From Cherax quadricarinatus (lineage: Eukaryota; Arthropoda; Malacostraca; Decapoda; Parastacidae), in the NCBI RefSeq assembly GCF_038502225.1, contig NC_091300.1:51345603-51409602 (forward strand): a DNA stretch of 64,000 nucleotides, read 5' to 3'. Shown here in pieces: positions 10,600 to 21,960 of the stretch. The position numbers and the translations under genes are program-made. How positions within the stretch are numbered: the first letter of the stretch is position 1; each line of letters opens with the position of its first letter. Under the pieces are notes generated by a model, which saw nothing but the letters and a program-made list of their open reading frames with translations, searched no databases and had not been told where the DNA came from.

Positions 10600-13500
10600 A
10601 CTCACCTAATTGTTCTCACCTAATTGTGGTTGCAGGGGTCGAGACTCAGCTCCTGGCCCCGCCTCTTCACTGATCGCTACTGGATCCTCTCTCTCTCTGC
10701 TTCCTGAGCTTTGTCATACCTCTTCTTAAAACTATGTATGGTTCCTGCCTCCACTACTTCACTTGCTAGGCTATTCCACTTGCTGACAACTCTATGACTG
10801 AAGAAATACTTCCTAACGTCCCTGTGACTCGTCTGAGTCTTCAGCTTCCAGTTGTGACCCCTTGTCACTGTGTCCCCTCTCTGGAACATCCTATCTCTGT
10901 CCACCTTGTCTATTCCCCGCAGTATCTTGTATGTCGTTATCATGTCTCCCCTGACCCTTCTGTCCTCCAGTGTCGTCAGTCCGATTTCCCTTAACCTTTC
11001 CTCGTACGACATTCCCTTGAGCTCTGGGACTAGCCTTGTTGCAAACCTTTGTACTTTCTCTAACTTCTTGACGTGCTTGACCAGGTGTGGGTTCCAGACT
11101 GGTGCTGCATACTCCAGTATGGGCCTAACATACACAGTGTACAGTGTCTTGAACGATTCCTTATTAAGGTATCGGAACGCTATTCTCAGGTTTGCCAGGC
11201 GCCCGTATGCTGCAGCGGTTATTTGGTTGATGTGTGCCTCCGGTGATGTGCTCGGTGTTATGGTCACCCCAAGGTCTTTCTCCCTGAGTGAGGTCTGTAG
11301 TCTTTGTCCACCTAGCCTATATTCTGTCTGCGGTCTTCTTTGCCCCTCCCCAATCTTCATGACTTTGCATTTGGCTGGATTGAATTCGAGGAGCCAGTTA
11401 CTGGACCACATGTCCAGCCTCTCCAGGTCTCTTTGCAGTCCTGCCTCATCCTCGTCCGATTTAATTCTTCTCATCAACTTCACGTCATCTGCGAACAGGG
11501 ACACTTCAGAGACTATTCCTTCCATCATGTCGTTCACATATATCAAAAATAGCACTGGTCCTAGAACTGACCCCTGTGGGACCCCGCTCGTAACAGGCGC
11601 CCACTGTGATACCTCTTCACGTACCATGACTCGTTGCTGCCTCCCTGTCAGGTATTCCCTTATCCATTGCAGTGCCCTTCCTTTTACGTGTGCCTGATCC
11701 TCCAGCTTCTGCACTAATCTCTTGTGGGGAACTGTGTCAAAGGCCTTCCTGCAGTCTAGGAAAACGCAATCTACCCAACCCTCTCTCTCGTGTCTTACTT
11801 CTGTTACCTTGTCATAAAACTCCAGGAGGTTTGTGATACAAGATTTGCCTTCCATGAACCCATGCTGGTTTTCATTTATAATCTTGTTCCTTTCCAGGTG
11901 TTCGACCACTCTCCTCCTGATAATCTTCTCCATGACTTTGCACACAATACATGTCAGAGACACAGGTCTGTAGTTTAGTGCCTCGTTTCTGTTTCCTTTC
12001 TTAAATATGGGGACTACATTAGCTGTCTTCCATTTCTCAGGTAGTTGCCCAGTTTCAAGGGATGTGTTGAAGATTGTGGTTAGAGGCACACACAGCATCT
12101 CTGCTCCTTCTCTAAGGACCCATGGGGAGATGTTGTCTGGTCCCATCGCCTTTGAGGTGTCAAGGTCACTTAAGAGCTTCTTCACCTCCTCCTCAGTTGT
12201 TCGTATGTCATCCAACACTTGTTGGTATATTCCCTCTTGATGTTCCCTTCTGTGCTGTCTTCCCACAGCCCTTCCTGTCTCTACTGTAAAAACTTCCTTA
12301 AATCTCCTGTTCAGCTCCTCACATACCTCCTGATCATTTCTTGTGAGTTCTCCACCTTCTGTCCTTAATCTGATCACCTGGTCTTTGACTGTTGTCTTCC
12401 TCCTGATGTGGCTATACAACAGTTTCGGGTCAGACTTGATTCTCGATGCTATGTCATTTTCATACTGTCGCTGGGCCTCCCTCCTTACCTGTGCGTACTC
12501 ATTCCTGGCTCTGCGACTGATCTCCCTATTTTCGTGTGTTCTCTGCCTTCTGTACTTTTTCCATTCTCTATTGCACTTTGTTTTTGCCTCCTTACACCGT
12601 CGGGTAAACCAGGGGCTTGTTCTGGTCTTCCCGTTGTTACTGTTGCCCTTGGGAATGAACCTTTCCACTGCCTCCTTGCATTTTGTTGCTACATATTCCA
12701 TCATTTCATTTACTGGCTTTCCTGCCAGTTCTCTGTCCCACTGGACCTCCCGCAGGAAGTTCTTCAACCCTATGTAGTCCCCTCTTTTATAGTCAGGCTT
12801 TTCCCATTCTACTCCTGTTATTCTCTCCACTTGCAGCTCTACTATGTATTCAAAGCACAGAACCACGTGGTCGCTAGCTCCTAGGGGACTCTCATACTTG
12901 ATGTCCTCAATGTCTGAGCTGCCCAGGGTGAACACAAGGTCCAATCTTGCTGGTTCATCCTCCCCTCTCACTCTGGTAGTGTCCTTAACATGTTGGTGCA
13001 TGAGGTTTTCCAGCACCACGTCCAACATCCTGGCTCTCCATGTTTCGGGACCCCCATGTGGCTCCAGGTTTTCCCAGTCAATCTCCCTGTGGTTGAAATC
13101 CCCCATAACCAGCAACTTTGCTCTGCTGGAGTGAGCTCTTCTTGCCACCTCAGCAAGTGTGTCCACCATTGCTCTGTTGCTCTCTTCATATTCCTCTCTT
13201 GGCCTCCTGCAGTTCTGTGGTGGATTATACATCACTGCAATGACCACTTTGTGTTCCCCAGACTGAAGTGTACCTGCTATGTAGTCTCTTTCTCCTGTCT
13301 CATCTATTCCTTCCATTTTCTCGAATTTCCATCTGTTTTTTACGAGCAGAGCAACCCCACCTCCCCCCCTACCCCTTCTATCTTTCCTCATGATCTGGTA
13401 TCCTGGTGGGAAGATTGCATCTGTTATTGTCTCCATGAGTTTTGTTTCTGTAACTGCTATGATGTCTGGGGACTTCTCATTGATTCTTTCTTGCCATTCC

Positions 13501-13865
13501 TCATGTTTATTCGTTAATCCATCTGCATTTGTGTACCAAACCTTCAACTTCTGTTCTAATACTGTAACTGTGGTGCGGGGGGTGGAAACAGAGGGATCGG
13601 TATGTGATGGTTGGTTTGGAATGTTCAGATGCCTTGGGGGTGTCGTGGCTGGAGTCCTTCTGCAGGTGTTTCTGGGGGGTGCGCTTGTCCTTCCATTTGA
13701 TCCTGGGTTATTCTGCTCTCCTTTTTCATTTCCTCCCATTTCTCCTTTCGTTTTTGAACTCTCTCTTTCATTGTCTTCCTTTCGTCCTGTGTTCTGTCTC
13801 GATCGAGGTACACACTCCGGAACTCCTGCTTGCCTCTCAGCCATGCTTTCTCCTGCATGGATCAT
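10597..13865 (-). mobile_element. Fam-1 LINE copy B, with intact EN-RT frame
   Basis: The 3' end on the plus strand is TACTCACCTAATTGTTCTCACC, a doubled 14-bp motif, followed leftwards by (GT)n. The 3' untranslated region is only about 80 bp. The 5' edge at about 13865 passes directly into (CA)n, so the ORF1 region present in copies C and D is missing. It is almost identical to copy F (25877-27742), which marks it as a recent member. Confidence 0.9.
10677..13865 (-). CDS. Fam-1 endonuclease/reverse transcriptase, open over 1,062 residues
   Basis: This is a LINE polyprotein that would cleave target DNA and prime reverse transcription of its own RNA. The apurinic-type endonuclease spans about residues 108-337: TNADG near 113, TETKL with Glu140, MGDFNHREIDW at 254-264 and SDHVVL at 331. 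A basic linker with a Cys/His-poor, helix-rich stretch runs to about 560. The reverse transcriptase spans about 565-850: NYRPVSL, FLDCRKAFD (Asp704), SGVPQGSVLGP and the catalytic FADD at 791-794. The C-terminal thumb and tail follow with LEYAAPVWNPH and KWNSLASEV. All catalytic residues seen are intact. The first ATG lies two codons from the (CA)n junction, so the natural N-terminus is missing. No promoter is visible, so expression would need an outside one. Related to the CR1/L2 group by motif; clade not resolved. Confidence 0.9.
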   Translation of the reverse strand: MIHAGESMAERQAGVPECVPRSRQNTGRKEDNERESSKTKGEMGGNEKGEQNNPGSNGRTSAPPRNTCRRTPATTPPRHLNIPNQPSHTDPSVSTPRTTVTVLEQKLKVWYTNADGLTNKHEEWQERINEKSPDIIAVTETKLMETITDAIFPPGYQIMRKDRRGRGGGGVALLVKNRWKFEKMEGIDETGERDYIAGTLQSGEHKVVIAVMYNPPQNCRRPREEYEESNRAMVDTLAEVARRAHSSRAKLLVMGDFNHREIDWENLEPHGGPETWRARMLDVVLENLMHQHVKDTTRVRGEDEPARLDLVFTLGSSDIEDIKYESPLGASDHVVLCFEYIVELQVERITGVEWEKPDYKRGDYIGLKNFLREVQWDRELAGKPVNEMMEYVATKCKEAVERFIPKGNSNNGKTRTSPWFTRRCKEAKTKCNREWKKYRRQRTHENREISRRARNEYAQVRREAQRQYENDIASRIKSDPKLLYSHIRRKTTVKDQVIRLRTEGGELTRNDQEVCEELNRRFKEVFTVETGRAVGRQHRREHQEGIYQQVLDDIRTTEEEVKKLLSDLDTSKAMGPDNISPWVLREGAEMLCVPLTTIFNTSLETGQLPEKWKTANVVPIFKKGNRNEALNYRPVSLTCIVCKVMEKIIRRRVVEHLERNKIINENQHGFMEGKSCITNLLEFYDKVTEVRHEREGWVDCVFLDCRKAFDTVPHKRLVQKLEDQAHVKGRALQWIREYLTGRQQRVMVREEVSQWAPVTSGVPQGSVLGPVLFLIYVNDMMEGIVSEVSLFADDVKLMRRIKSDEDEAGLQRDLERLDMWSSNWLLEFNPAKCKVMKIGEGQRRPQTEYRLGGQRLQTSLREKDLGVTITPSTSPEAHINQITAAAYGRLANLRIAFRYLNKESFKTLYTVYVRPILEYAAPVWNPHLVKHVKKLEKVQRFATRLVPELKGMSYEERLREIGLTTLEDRRVRGDMITTYKILRGIDKVDRDRMFQRGDTVTRGHNWKLKTQTSHRDVRKYFFSHRVVSKWNSLASEVVEAGTIHSFKKRYDKAQEAERERIQ

Positions 13866-13898
13866 GTGTGTGTGTGTATGTGTGTGTGTGTGTGTGTG
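13866..13898. repeat. (GT)n junction tract
   Basis: GT repeat with one TA, between the 5' edge of copy B and the 3' tail of copy C. Confidence 0.93.
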
Positions 13899-16800
13899 TA
13901 CTCACCTAGTTGTACTCACCTAGTTGAGGTTGCGGGGGTCGAGTCCGAGCTCCTGGCCCCGCCTCTTCACTGATCGCTACTAGGTCACTCTCCCTGAGCC
14001 GTGAGCTTTATCATACCTCTGCTTAAAACTATGTATGGATCCTGCCTCCACTACATCACTTCCCAAACTATTCCACTTACTGACTACTCTGTGGCTGAAG
14101 AAATACTTCCTAACATCCCTGTGATTCATCTGTGTCTTCAGCTTCCAACTGTGTCCCCTTGTTACTGTGTCCAATCTCTGGAACATCCTGTCTTTGTCCA
14201 CCTTGTCAATTCCACTCAGTATTCTGTATGTCGTTATCATGTCCCCCTTGTCAATTCCTCTCAGTATTTTGTATGTCGTTATCATGTCCCCCCTATCTCT
14301 CGTGTCCTCCAGTGTCGTCAGGTTGATTTCCCTTAACCTCTCCTCGTAGGACATACCTCTTAGCTCTGGGACTAGTCTTGTTGCAAACCTTTGCACTTTC
14401 TCTAGTTTCTTTACGTGCTTGGCTAGGTGTGGGTTCCAAACTGGTGCCGCATACTCCAATATGGGCCTAACGTACACGGTGTACAGGGTCCTGAATGATT
14501 CCTTATTAAGATGTCGGAATGCTGTTCTGAGGTTTGCTAGGCGCCCATATACTGCAGCAGTTATTTGGTTGATGTGCGCTTCAGGAGATGTGCCTGGTGT
14601 TATACTCACTCCAAGATCTTTTTCTTTGAGTGAGGTTTGTAGTCTCTGGCCCCCTAGACTGTACTCCGTCTGCGGTCTTCTTTGCCCTTCCCCAATCTTC
14701 ATGACCTTGCACTTGGTGGGGTTGAACTCCAGGAGCCAATTGCTGGACCAGGTCTGTAGCCTGTCCAGATCCCTTTGTAGTTCTGCCTGGTCTTCGATCG
14801 AATGAATTCTTTTCATCAACTTCACGTCATCTGCAAACAGGTACACATCGGAGTCTATTCCTTCCGCCATGTCATTCACAAATACCAGAAACAGCACTGG
14901 TACTAGGACTGATCCCTGTGGGACCCCGCTGGTCACAGACGCCCACTCTTACACCTCGCCACGTACCATGACTCGCTGCTGTCTTCCTGACAAGCATTCC
15001 CTGATCCATTGTAGTGCCTTCCCTGTTATCCCTGCTTGGTTCTCCAGTTTTTGCACTAATCTCTTGTATGGAACTGTGCCAAACGCCTCCTTGCAGTCCA
15101 AGAAAATGCTATCCACCCACCCCTCTCTCTCTTGTCTTACTGCTGCCACCATGTCATAGAACTCCAATAGGTTTGTGACACAGGATTTCCCGTCCCTGAA
15201 ACCATGTTAGCTGCAGTTGATGAGACTATTCCATACACGGTGTTCCACCAGTCTTCTGATAATCTTCTCCATGACTTTGCATACTATACATGTCAGTAAC
15301 ACTGGTCTGTAGTTTAGTGCTTCAAGTCTCCTTTTTTAAATATTGGGACTACATTTGCTGTCTTAAATGCCTCAGGCAATCTCCCTGTTTCGATAGTGCC
15401 TTTGCTCCCTCTCTTAGGACTCATTGAAAAATGTTATTCGGCCCCATTGCCTTTGAGGTATCTAGCTCACTCAGGAGCCTCTTCACTTCTTCCTCGGTTG
15501 TGTGTACTGTGTCCAGCACTGGGTGGTGTACATCACCTCTCTGTCTTTCTGGAGCCCCTTCTGTCTCCTCTGTGAACACTTCTTTGAATCTCTTGTTGAG
15601 TTCCTCACATACTTAACGGTCATTTATTGTTGTCTCTCCTCCTTCCTTCCTTAGCCTAATCACCTGGTCCTTGAATGTTGTTTTCCTTCTGATGTGGCTG
15701 TATAACAGCTTCGGATCAGATTTGCCTTTCGCTGCTATGTCGTTTTCATATTGTAGTTGGGCCTCCCTTCTTATCTGTGCATATTCATTTCTTGCTCTAT
15801 GACTGCTCTCCTTATTCTCCTGGGTCCTTTGCCTTCTATAGTTCTTCCATTCCCTAGCACACTTGATTTTGCCTCCCTGCACCTTCGGGTGAACCATGGG
15901 CTCATCCTGGCTTTTTCATTATTCCTGTTACCCTTGGGTACAAACCCCTCCTAAGCCTTATTGCACATTGTTGTTACATATTCCATCATCTCATTAACTG
16001 GCTTCCGTGGCAGTTCTCTGTCCCAGTGAACCTGTTCAGGAAGGTTCTCATTCCCGTGTAGCACCCTTTCTTGTAGTTTGGCTTCATTCGCCCTGGTCTT
16101 CCTGCTTCCCACTCCACTTGAAGCTCTACTGTGTATTCGAAGCTTAAAACCACATGATCGCTGGCCCCAAGGGGTCTTTCATATGTGATATCCTCAATAT
16201 CTGCACTATTCAAGGTGAATACTAGGTCCAGTCTCGCTGGTTCATCCTCTCCTCTGTCTCTCTTGTAGTGTCCCTTATGTGTTGGTACATGAGGTTTTCC
16301 AGTACCACCTCCATCAACTTAGCCCTCCATGTATCTTGGCCCCCATGTGGCTCCAAGCTTTCCCAATCGATTTCCTTGTTGTTAAAGTCACCCATGATCA
16401 GGAGCTTTGCCTTGCATGCATGAGCTCTTGTGGCCACTGCAGCCAGTTTGTCAACCATCGCTTTGTTGCCCTCATCATACTCGTGCCTTGGCTTCCTGCT
16501 GTTCTATGGTGGGTTATACATCACTGCAGTTACAACTTTGCAACCTCCAGAGTGAAGCATTCCCTCTATGCAATCGCTTGCTTCTCCGCTGTCTCCTCTC
16601 TCCAGCTAATCAAAATTCCATCGGTTTTTGACCAGTGCCACTCCTCCCTCCTCTGTTCCCTCTGTCTTTCCTCAGGATCTGGTATCCCATTGGAAAGATG
16701 GCATTTGTTATCATACCTGTAAGCTTGGTTTCTGTGAGAGCTATGATGTCTGGTGATCCCTCTTTGACTCTTTCGTGCCACTCCTCCCACTTGTTTGTTA

Positions 16801-17905
16801 TTCCATCAGCTTTTGTGTACCATACCTTCAGTTTCCTTTCAAACACTGTGGTTTGGGGAGCCTGTGAGGGTGGAAGACCTGGTAGTGTACTGTGGGAATT
16901 TATATCTGAGTGTTGGGTGGAAGCTGTGAGTATGGATTGTAGTTTGTGTTGGGATGGTGTGATAGGTTGTGGGGTTCTGAGGATGGTTCTGTGTGTGCTT
17001 GCCCTTGCTGCTTTGTCCTGCTCTGATTGACCTCTGCTGGTTCTGTCTTTGTCTCCCTTCCTAGCTCCTTTCGCTTTTTTGTCCTCTCCTTCAGCTGCTG
17101 TCGTTCTGTTTGTGTTCTGTCTCTGTCTAGGAACAACCTTTTGTACTCTGCCGAGTACTTCAACCATGGTTTCTGTTGGAGGATCCTTTTCCACACTGTT
17201 TCTGTCCTGAGAATCAGCTTGGCCAGTCGGTTTCTCCCCTTCAAGTACCCCCCTATTCTCTGAAAATTTAGTCTCGTCCATGTCTTCTTCACCTATTTCT
17301 GTGATAATGTTCTCAATCTCCTTTCTTTCTGCCTACCATGGATAAACATTGATTTTGCCCTTTCGTCCTCCCATTCCCTCTCCTTCTGTGACTCTGGTTC
17401 CTGTCTGTATTTGGTAATTTTTCTCCATTGTTTTTTCCAGTGGCTCTTGGTAGCATGGTTGTACCTCTGCATTTGACCTATCAACCTCTCTATCTACACC
17501 CAGCTGCTCTCCCCTTTCACTCCTTGGCCCTTCTTGGCAGGCTGATATGACCTTAGCATAATTCATATCTCCTTCCTTCCTGTTCGGCCCCTCAGCTTCA
17601 TATGCTGTGTCTTCTCTGGTCAATGCCCCTGTAACTCGCTTCAGCTTGTTTACCTCATCTTCTAGGACCCTTATCCTGGCTACTGCAGTTTCGACTTGTG
17701 CCTCCCAATTCTTCTTCTACTTCTCCAACCTCTTTTCCAATTTCACAGAAAGCTCTGGCTCCATTTTTTTCAGAAAGCTCTCCTAATTTTCTCTCCCACT
17801 CTCGTTCCATCCTTTTCCACTGCTCCTCCAGCCAATCCTCCCTACCATAACCCTTCTCATCTGATCTCTGGTTCCTTCCACTACCCAACATTTTTTTATT
17901 TTTTC
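13899..17905 (-). pseudogene. Fam-1 LINE copy C, near full extent, multiply broken
   Basis: It extends from the 3' motif (TACTCACCTAGTTG doubled, 13899) to the ORF1-like region. From the 5' side: a coiled-coil-like segment RMEREWERKLGELSEK (about 17800), a segment NVYPW..RRLRTLSQK (about 17300-17340), a Pro/Thr/Gln-rich linker, then the endonuclease from KVWYTKADGITNKWEEWHER (about 16800) with TETKLTGM and LIMGDFNNKEIDW, and the RT with LDCKEAFGTVPYKRL and LFADDVKLM. Frameshifts and stops split it into blocks. The RT C-terminal part (13980-14936) is open and carries a direct 45-bp duplication at about 14205-14295, giving GDMITTYKILRGIDK twice. A purine-rich 5' leader follows. Confidence 0.88.
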
Positions 17906-18133
17906 CTTCTTTTTTCTCTTTTTTTCCCTTTTTTCTTTTTTCTTTTTTTTTGAAAGAGAAAAGAGTGAGAGAGAGAGAGAAAGAGAGAGAAGGGAAAGGT
18001 ACAAGGAGAGAGACAGGGGGAGAGTGAGAAGGGAAATGGGGGGAGAGGGAGAGAGGGGGAGTAGGGGATAGTGGAGTGTTAGAGACAGGGAGGGAGGGTT
18101 ATCAGGTCAGTTTAAAGGAAGGTGTGAAATCCT
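17906..18133. other. Purine-rich leader and shared module
   Basis: GA-rich sequence from about 17950 resembles the stretch at 21960-22140 and probably includes the Fam-1 5' leader. The part at 18060-18133 (GGGAGGGAGGGTTATCAGG, then GGAAGGTGTGAAA) matches 29940-30005. Confidence 0.5.
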
Positions 18134-18215
18134 GTACTCACCTATTTGTACTCACCTATTTGTGGTTGCAGGGGGCGAGTCATATCTCCTGGCCCTGCCT
18201 CTTCGCTGTGTGTAC
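18134..18215 (-). mobile_element. Very short Fam-1 3' end (about 80 bp)
   Basis: The plus strand shows TACTCACCTATTTG twice, then TGGTTGCAGGGGGCGAG and CTGGCCCTGCCTCTTCGCTG. Only the 3' untranslated end is present, inserted within the module shared with 29940-30200. Confidence 0.8.
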
Positions 18216-18260
18216 TACAGCTTTTACAAGTGCCTGACCGCTTCTTCCTGTGTGTGTGTA

Positions 18261-21200
18261 CTCACCTAGTTGTACTCACCTAATTGGGGTTGCAGGGGTC
18301 GAGTCGTAGCTCCTGGCCCCGTCTCTTCACTGGTCGCTACTAGGTCACTCTCCCTGAACTGTGAGCCTTATCATACCTCTGCTTAAAGCTATGTATGGAT
18401 CCTGTCCCTAATACATCGCTTCCCAAACTATTCCACTTCCTGACTAGTCTTGTTGCAAAATTTTGCACTTTCTCTAGTTTCTTTACGTGTTTGGCTAGGT
18501 GTGGGTTCCAAACTGGTGCCGCATACTCCAATATGGGCCTAACGTACACAGTGTACAGGGTCCTGAACGATTCCTTATTAAGATGTCGGAATGCAGGTCT
18601 TAGGTTTGCTAGGCACCCATATACTGCAGCGGTTATTTGGTTAATATGCACCTCATGAGATGTGCCTTGTGTTATTGTAACCCCAAGATCTTTTTCCTTG
18701 AGTGTGGTTTGTAGTCTCTGGCCCCCTAAACTGTACTCTGTCTCTGGTCTTCTTTGCCCTTCCCTAATCTTCATGACCTCGCACTTGGTGGGGTTGAACT
18801 TCAGGAGCCAATATTTGGATCAGGTCTGCAGCCTGTCCAGATTCCTTTGTACTTCTGCCTGGTCTTCGTCCGAATGAATTCTTCTTATCAACTTCACGTC
18901 ATCTGCAAACAGGGATGCTTCGGTGTCTATTCCTTCCGTCATGTCGTTTACAAATACCAGAAACAACACTGGTCCTAGGACTGACCCCTGTGGAACCCTA
19001 CTCATCACGGGTGCCCACTCTGACACCTCGCCACGTACCATGACTCACTGCTGTCTTCCTGACAAGTATTCCCTGATCCATTGTAGTGCCTTCCCTGTTA
19101 TCCCTGCCTGGTCCTCCAGTTTTTTGCACTAATCTCTTGCGTAGAACGGTGTCAAACGCCTTCTTACAGTCCAAGAAAATGCAATCTACCCACCCCTCTC
19201 TCTCTTGTCTTACTACTGTCACTCTCTCATAGAACTCCAGTGGTAAGATAATTCATTTCTAGGTGTTCCACCACTCTTCTCCTGATAATCTTCTCCATGA
19301 CTTTGTATACTATACACGTCAGTGACACTGGTCTGTAGTGTAGTGCTTCATGTCTGTCTCCTTTTCGAAAAATTTGGACTACATTTACTGTTTTGCAAAC
19401 CTCAGCTGTCTCCCTGTTTTGATGGATGTGTTGAATATTGTTGTTAGGGGTACATATAGCACCTCTGCTCCCTCTCTCAGGACCCATGGAGATATGTTAT
19501 TCGGCCCCATCGCTTTTGAGTTATCTAGCTCACTCAGAAGCCTCTTCACTTCTTCCTCGGTTGTGTGTACTATGTCCAACACTTGGTGGTGTACCCCACC
19601 TCTCCGTCTTTCTGGAGTCCCTTTTGTCTCCTCTTTGAAACCTTCTTTGAATCTCATGTTGAGTTCTTCACATACTTCGCAGCCGTTTCTTGTTGTCTCT
19701 CCTCCTTCCTTCCTTTCCCTGATTACCTGTTCCTTGACTGTTGTTTTCCTCCTGATTTAGCTGTATAACACCTTCGGGTCAGATTTGGCTTTTGCTGCTA
19801 TGTCGTTTTCATATTGTCGTTGGGCCTTCCTTCTACCTGTGCATTTTTTTTTTCCTTGCTCTATGACTGCTCTCCTTATTCTCCTGGGTAGTTTGCCTCC
19901 TATACTTCTTCCATTCCCTAGCACACTTTATTTTTGTCTCCCTGCACCTTTGTGTGTACCATGGGCTCATCCTGGGTTTTTCATTATTCCTGTTACCCTT
20001 GGGTGCAAATCTCTCCTCAGCTTCATTGCATATTGTCGTTACATATTCCATCGTCTCGTTTACTAGCTTCCCTGCCAGTTCTTTGTTCCACTGAACCCCG
20101 TTCACGAAGTTCCTCATTTCCACCTAGTCCCCTTTCTTGAATTTTGGCTTCGTTCACCCGGCCCTTCCTGCATCCCCGTCTACTTGTAACTCTGCTGTGT
20201 ATTCAAAGCTGAAAACCACATTATTGCTTTCCCCAAGGGGTCTTTCATAAGTGATGTCCTCAATATCTGCCCTACTCAAGGTGAATACTACGTCCAGTCA
20301 CGCTGGTTCATCCTCTCCTCTCTCTCTCTAGTAGTGTTCTTTATGTGTTAGTACATGAAGTTTTCCAGTACCACCTCCATCATCTTAGCCCTCCATATAT
20401 CTTGGCCCCCATGTGGCTCCAAGTTCTCCCAACCGATTTCTTTGTGGTTGAAGTCACCCATGATCAGTAGCTTTGCCCGGCTTGCATGAGCCCTTCTGGT
20501 CACTGCAGCCAGTGTGTTGACCATCGCTCTATTTCTCTCATCATACACTTGCCGTGGCCTCCTGCTGTTCTGTGGTGGGTTATACATCACTGCAATTACC
20601 ACCTTGGGACCTCCAGATTGAAGCGTTCCTACAATATAATCTCTTGCTTCTCCATTGTCTCCTCTCTCCAGCTCATCAAAATTCCATCGGTTTTTGATCA
20701 GCAGTGCCACTCCTCCACCCCTCTGTTCCCTTTGTTTTTCCTCAAGATCTGATATCCCATTGGAAAGATGGCATCTGTTATCATACCTGTGAGCTTGGTT
20801 TCTGTGAGAGCTATGATGTCCAGTGATGCCTCTTTGACTCTTTCATGCCACTCCTCCCACTTATTTGTTATTCCATCGGCATTTGTGTACCATACCTTCA
20901 GTTTCCTCTCTAATACTGTGTTTTGGGGGGTCTGTAAGGGTGGGGGACCTTGTAGTGTACTGTTGGATTCTATAGCTGAGTGTTGGGTGGAAGCTGTGAG
21001 TGTGGATTGTAGTTTGTGTTGGGATGGTGTGATATGTTGTGGGGTTCTGGGGATGGTTGTGTGCGTGCTTGCCCTTGTTGCTCTGCCCTGCTCTGTTTGA
21101 CCTCTGCTGGTTCCGTCCTTGTCTCTCTTACTAGCTCCTTTTGCTTTTTGTCCTCTCCCTCAGCTGCTGTCATTCTGTTTGTGCTCTGTCTCTGCCTAGA

Positions 21201-21960
21201 AACACCATTTTGTATTCTGCCGAGTACTTCAATCATTGTTTCTCTTGGAGGATCCTGATCCACATTGTTTCTGTCCTGAAAATCAGCTTGATCAATCGTT
21301 CTCTCTCCTGCAAGTACCCCCCTTATTCTCTGAAAATTTACAGTCTCATAAATGTCCTCTTCACCTATTTTTTTGATGATATTCTCAATCTCCTTTTTTT
21401 CTGCCTGCCATCTTTCAGTGTGTGTCCTTCCCTCGCTCTCCTGAAGCCCATGAATAAACACTGACTTTTCCCTTTCGTCCTCCCACTGCCTTTCCCTCTG
21501 TGACTCTGGTTCCTGTCTGTACATGGCCATTTTCTCCCATGCTTTTTCCAGCTCTTTTTAGCATGGTCGTGCCTCTGCATTTGACCTATCACGCTCTTCA
21601 CCTGCACCCAGCTGCTCTCCCCTTTCACTCCTTGGCCCTGCTTGGCAGGCTGATATGACCTTAGCTTAATTCATATCTCCCTCCTTCCCGTTCGGCCTCT
21701 CAGCTTCATTTGCTGTGTCTTCTCTGGTCAATGCCCCTGTAACTTGCTTCAGCCTGTTTACCTCATCTTCTAGGACCCTTATTCTAGCTACTGCAGTTTC
21801 GACTAGTGACTGCCAATTCTTTCCCTCCTCCTGCCACCTATTTTTCAATTTCACAGAAAGCTCTCCTAGTTTTCTCTCCCATTCTTGTTCCATCCTTTTG
21901 CATTGCTCCTCCATCCACTCCTCCCTACCAGAACCGTTCTCCTCTGATCCCTGGGTCCTT
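18261..21960 (-). pseudogene. Fam-1 LINE copy D, near full extent, multiply broken
   Basis: Same architecture as copy C. ORF1-like blocks lie at 20970-21914: RMEQEWERKLGELSVKLK, LEDEVNRLKQVTGALTRED, then KSVFIHGLQESEG and NFQRIRGVLAGERT, suggestive of the coiled coil plus nucleic-acid-binding fold usual in LINE ORF1 proteins. The endonuclease (about 20100-20890) and the RT (18340-20000) are interrupted by stops and shifts. In the RT tail about 270 bp are deleted so that ATRLV is followed directly by RKWNSLGSDV; GACTA microhomology at the join suggests simple deletion. The 3' end carries the doubled TACTCACCTA motif. Confidence 0.87.

Noticed and set aside
10870..11697. 275-codon plus-strand frame
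   Set aside because: Antisense shadow of the Fam-1 RT frame at 10677-13865; the same shadow recurs over copy F.
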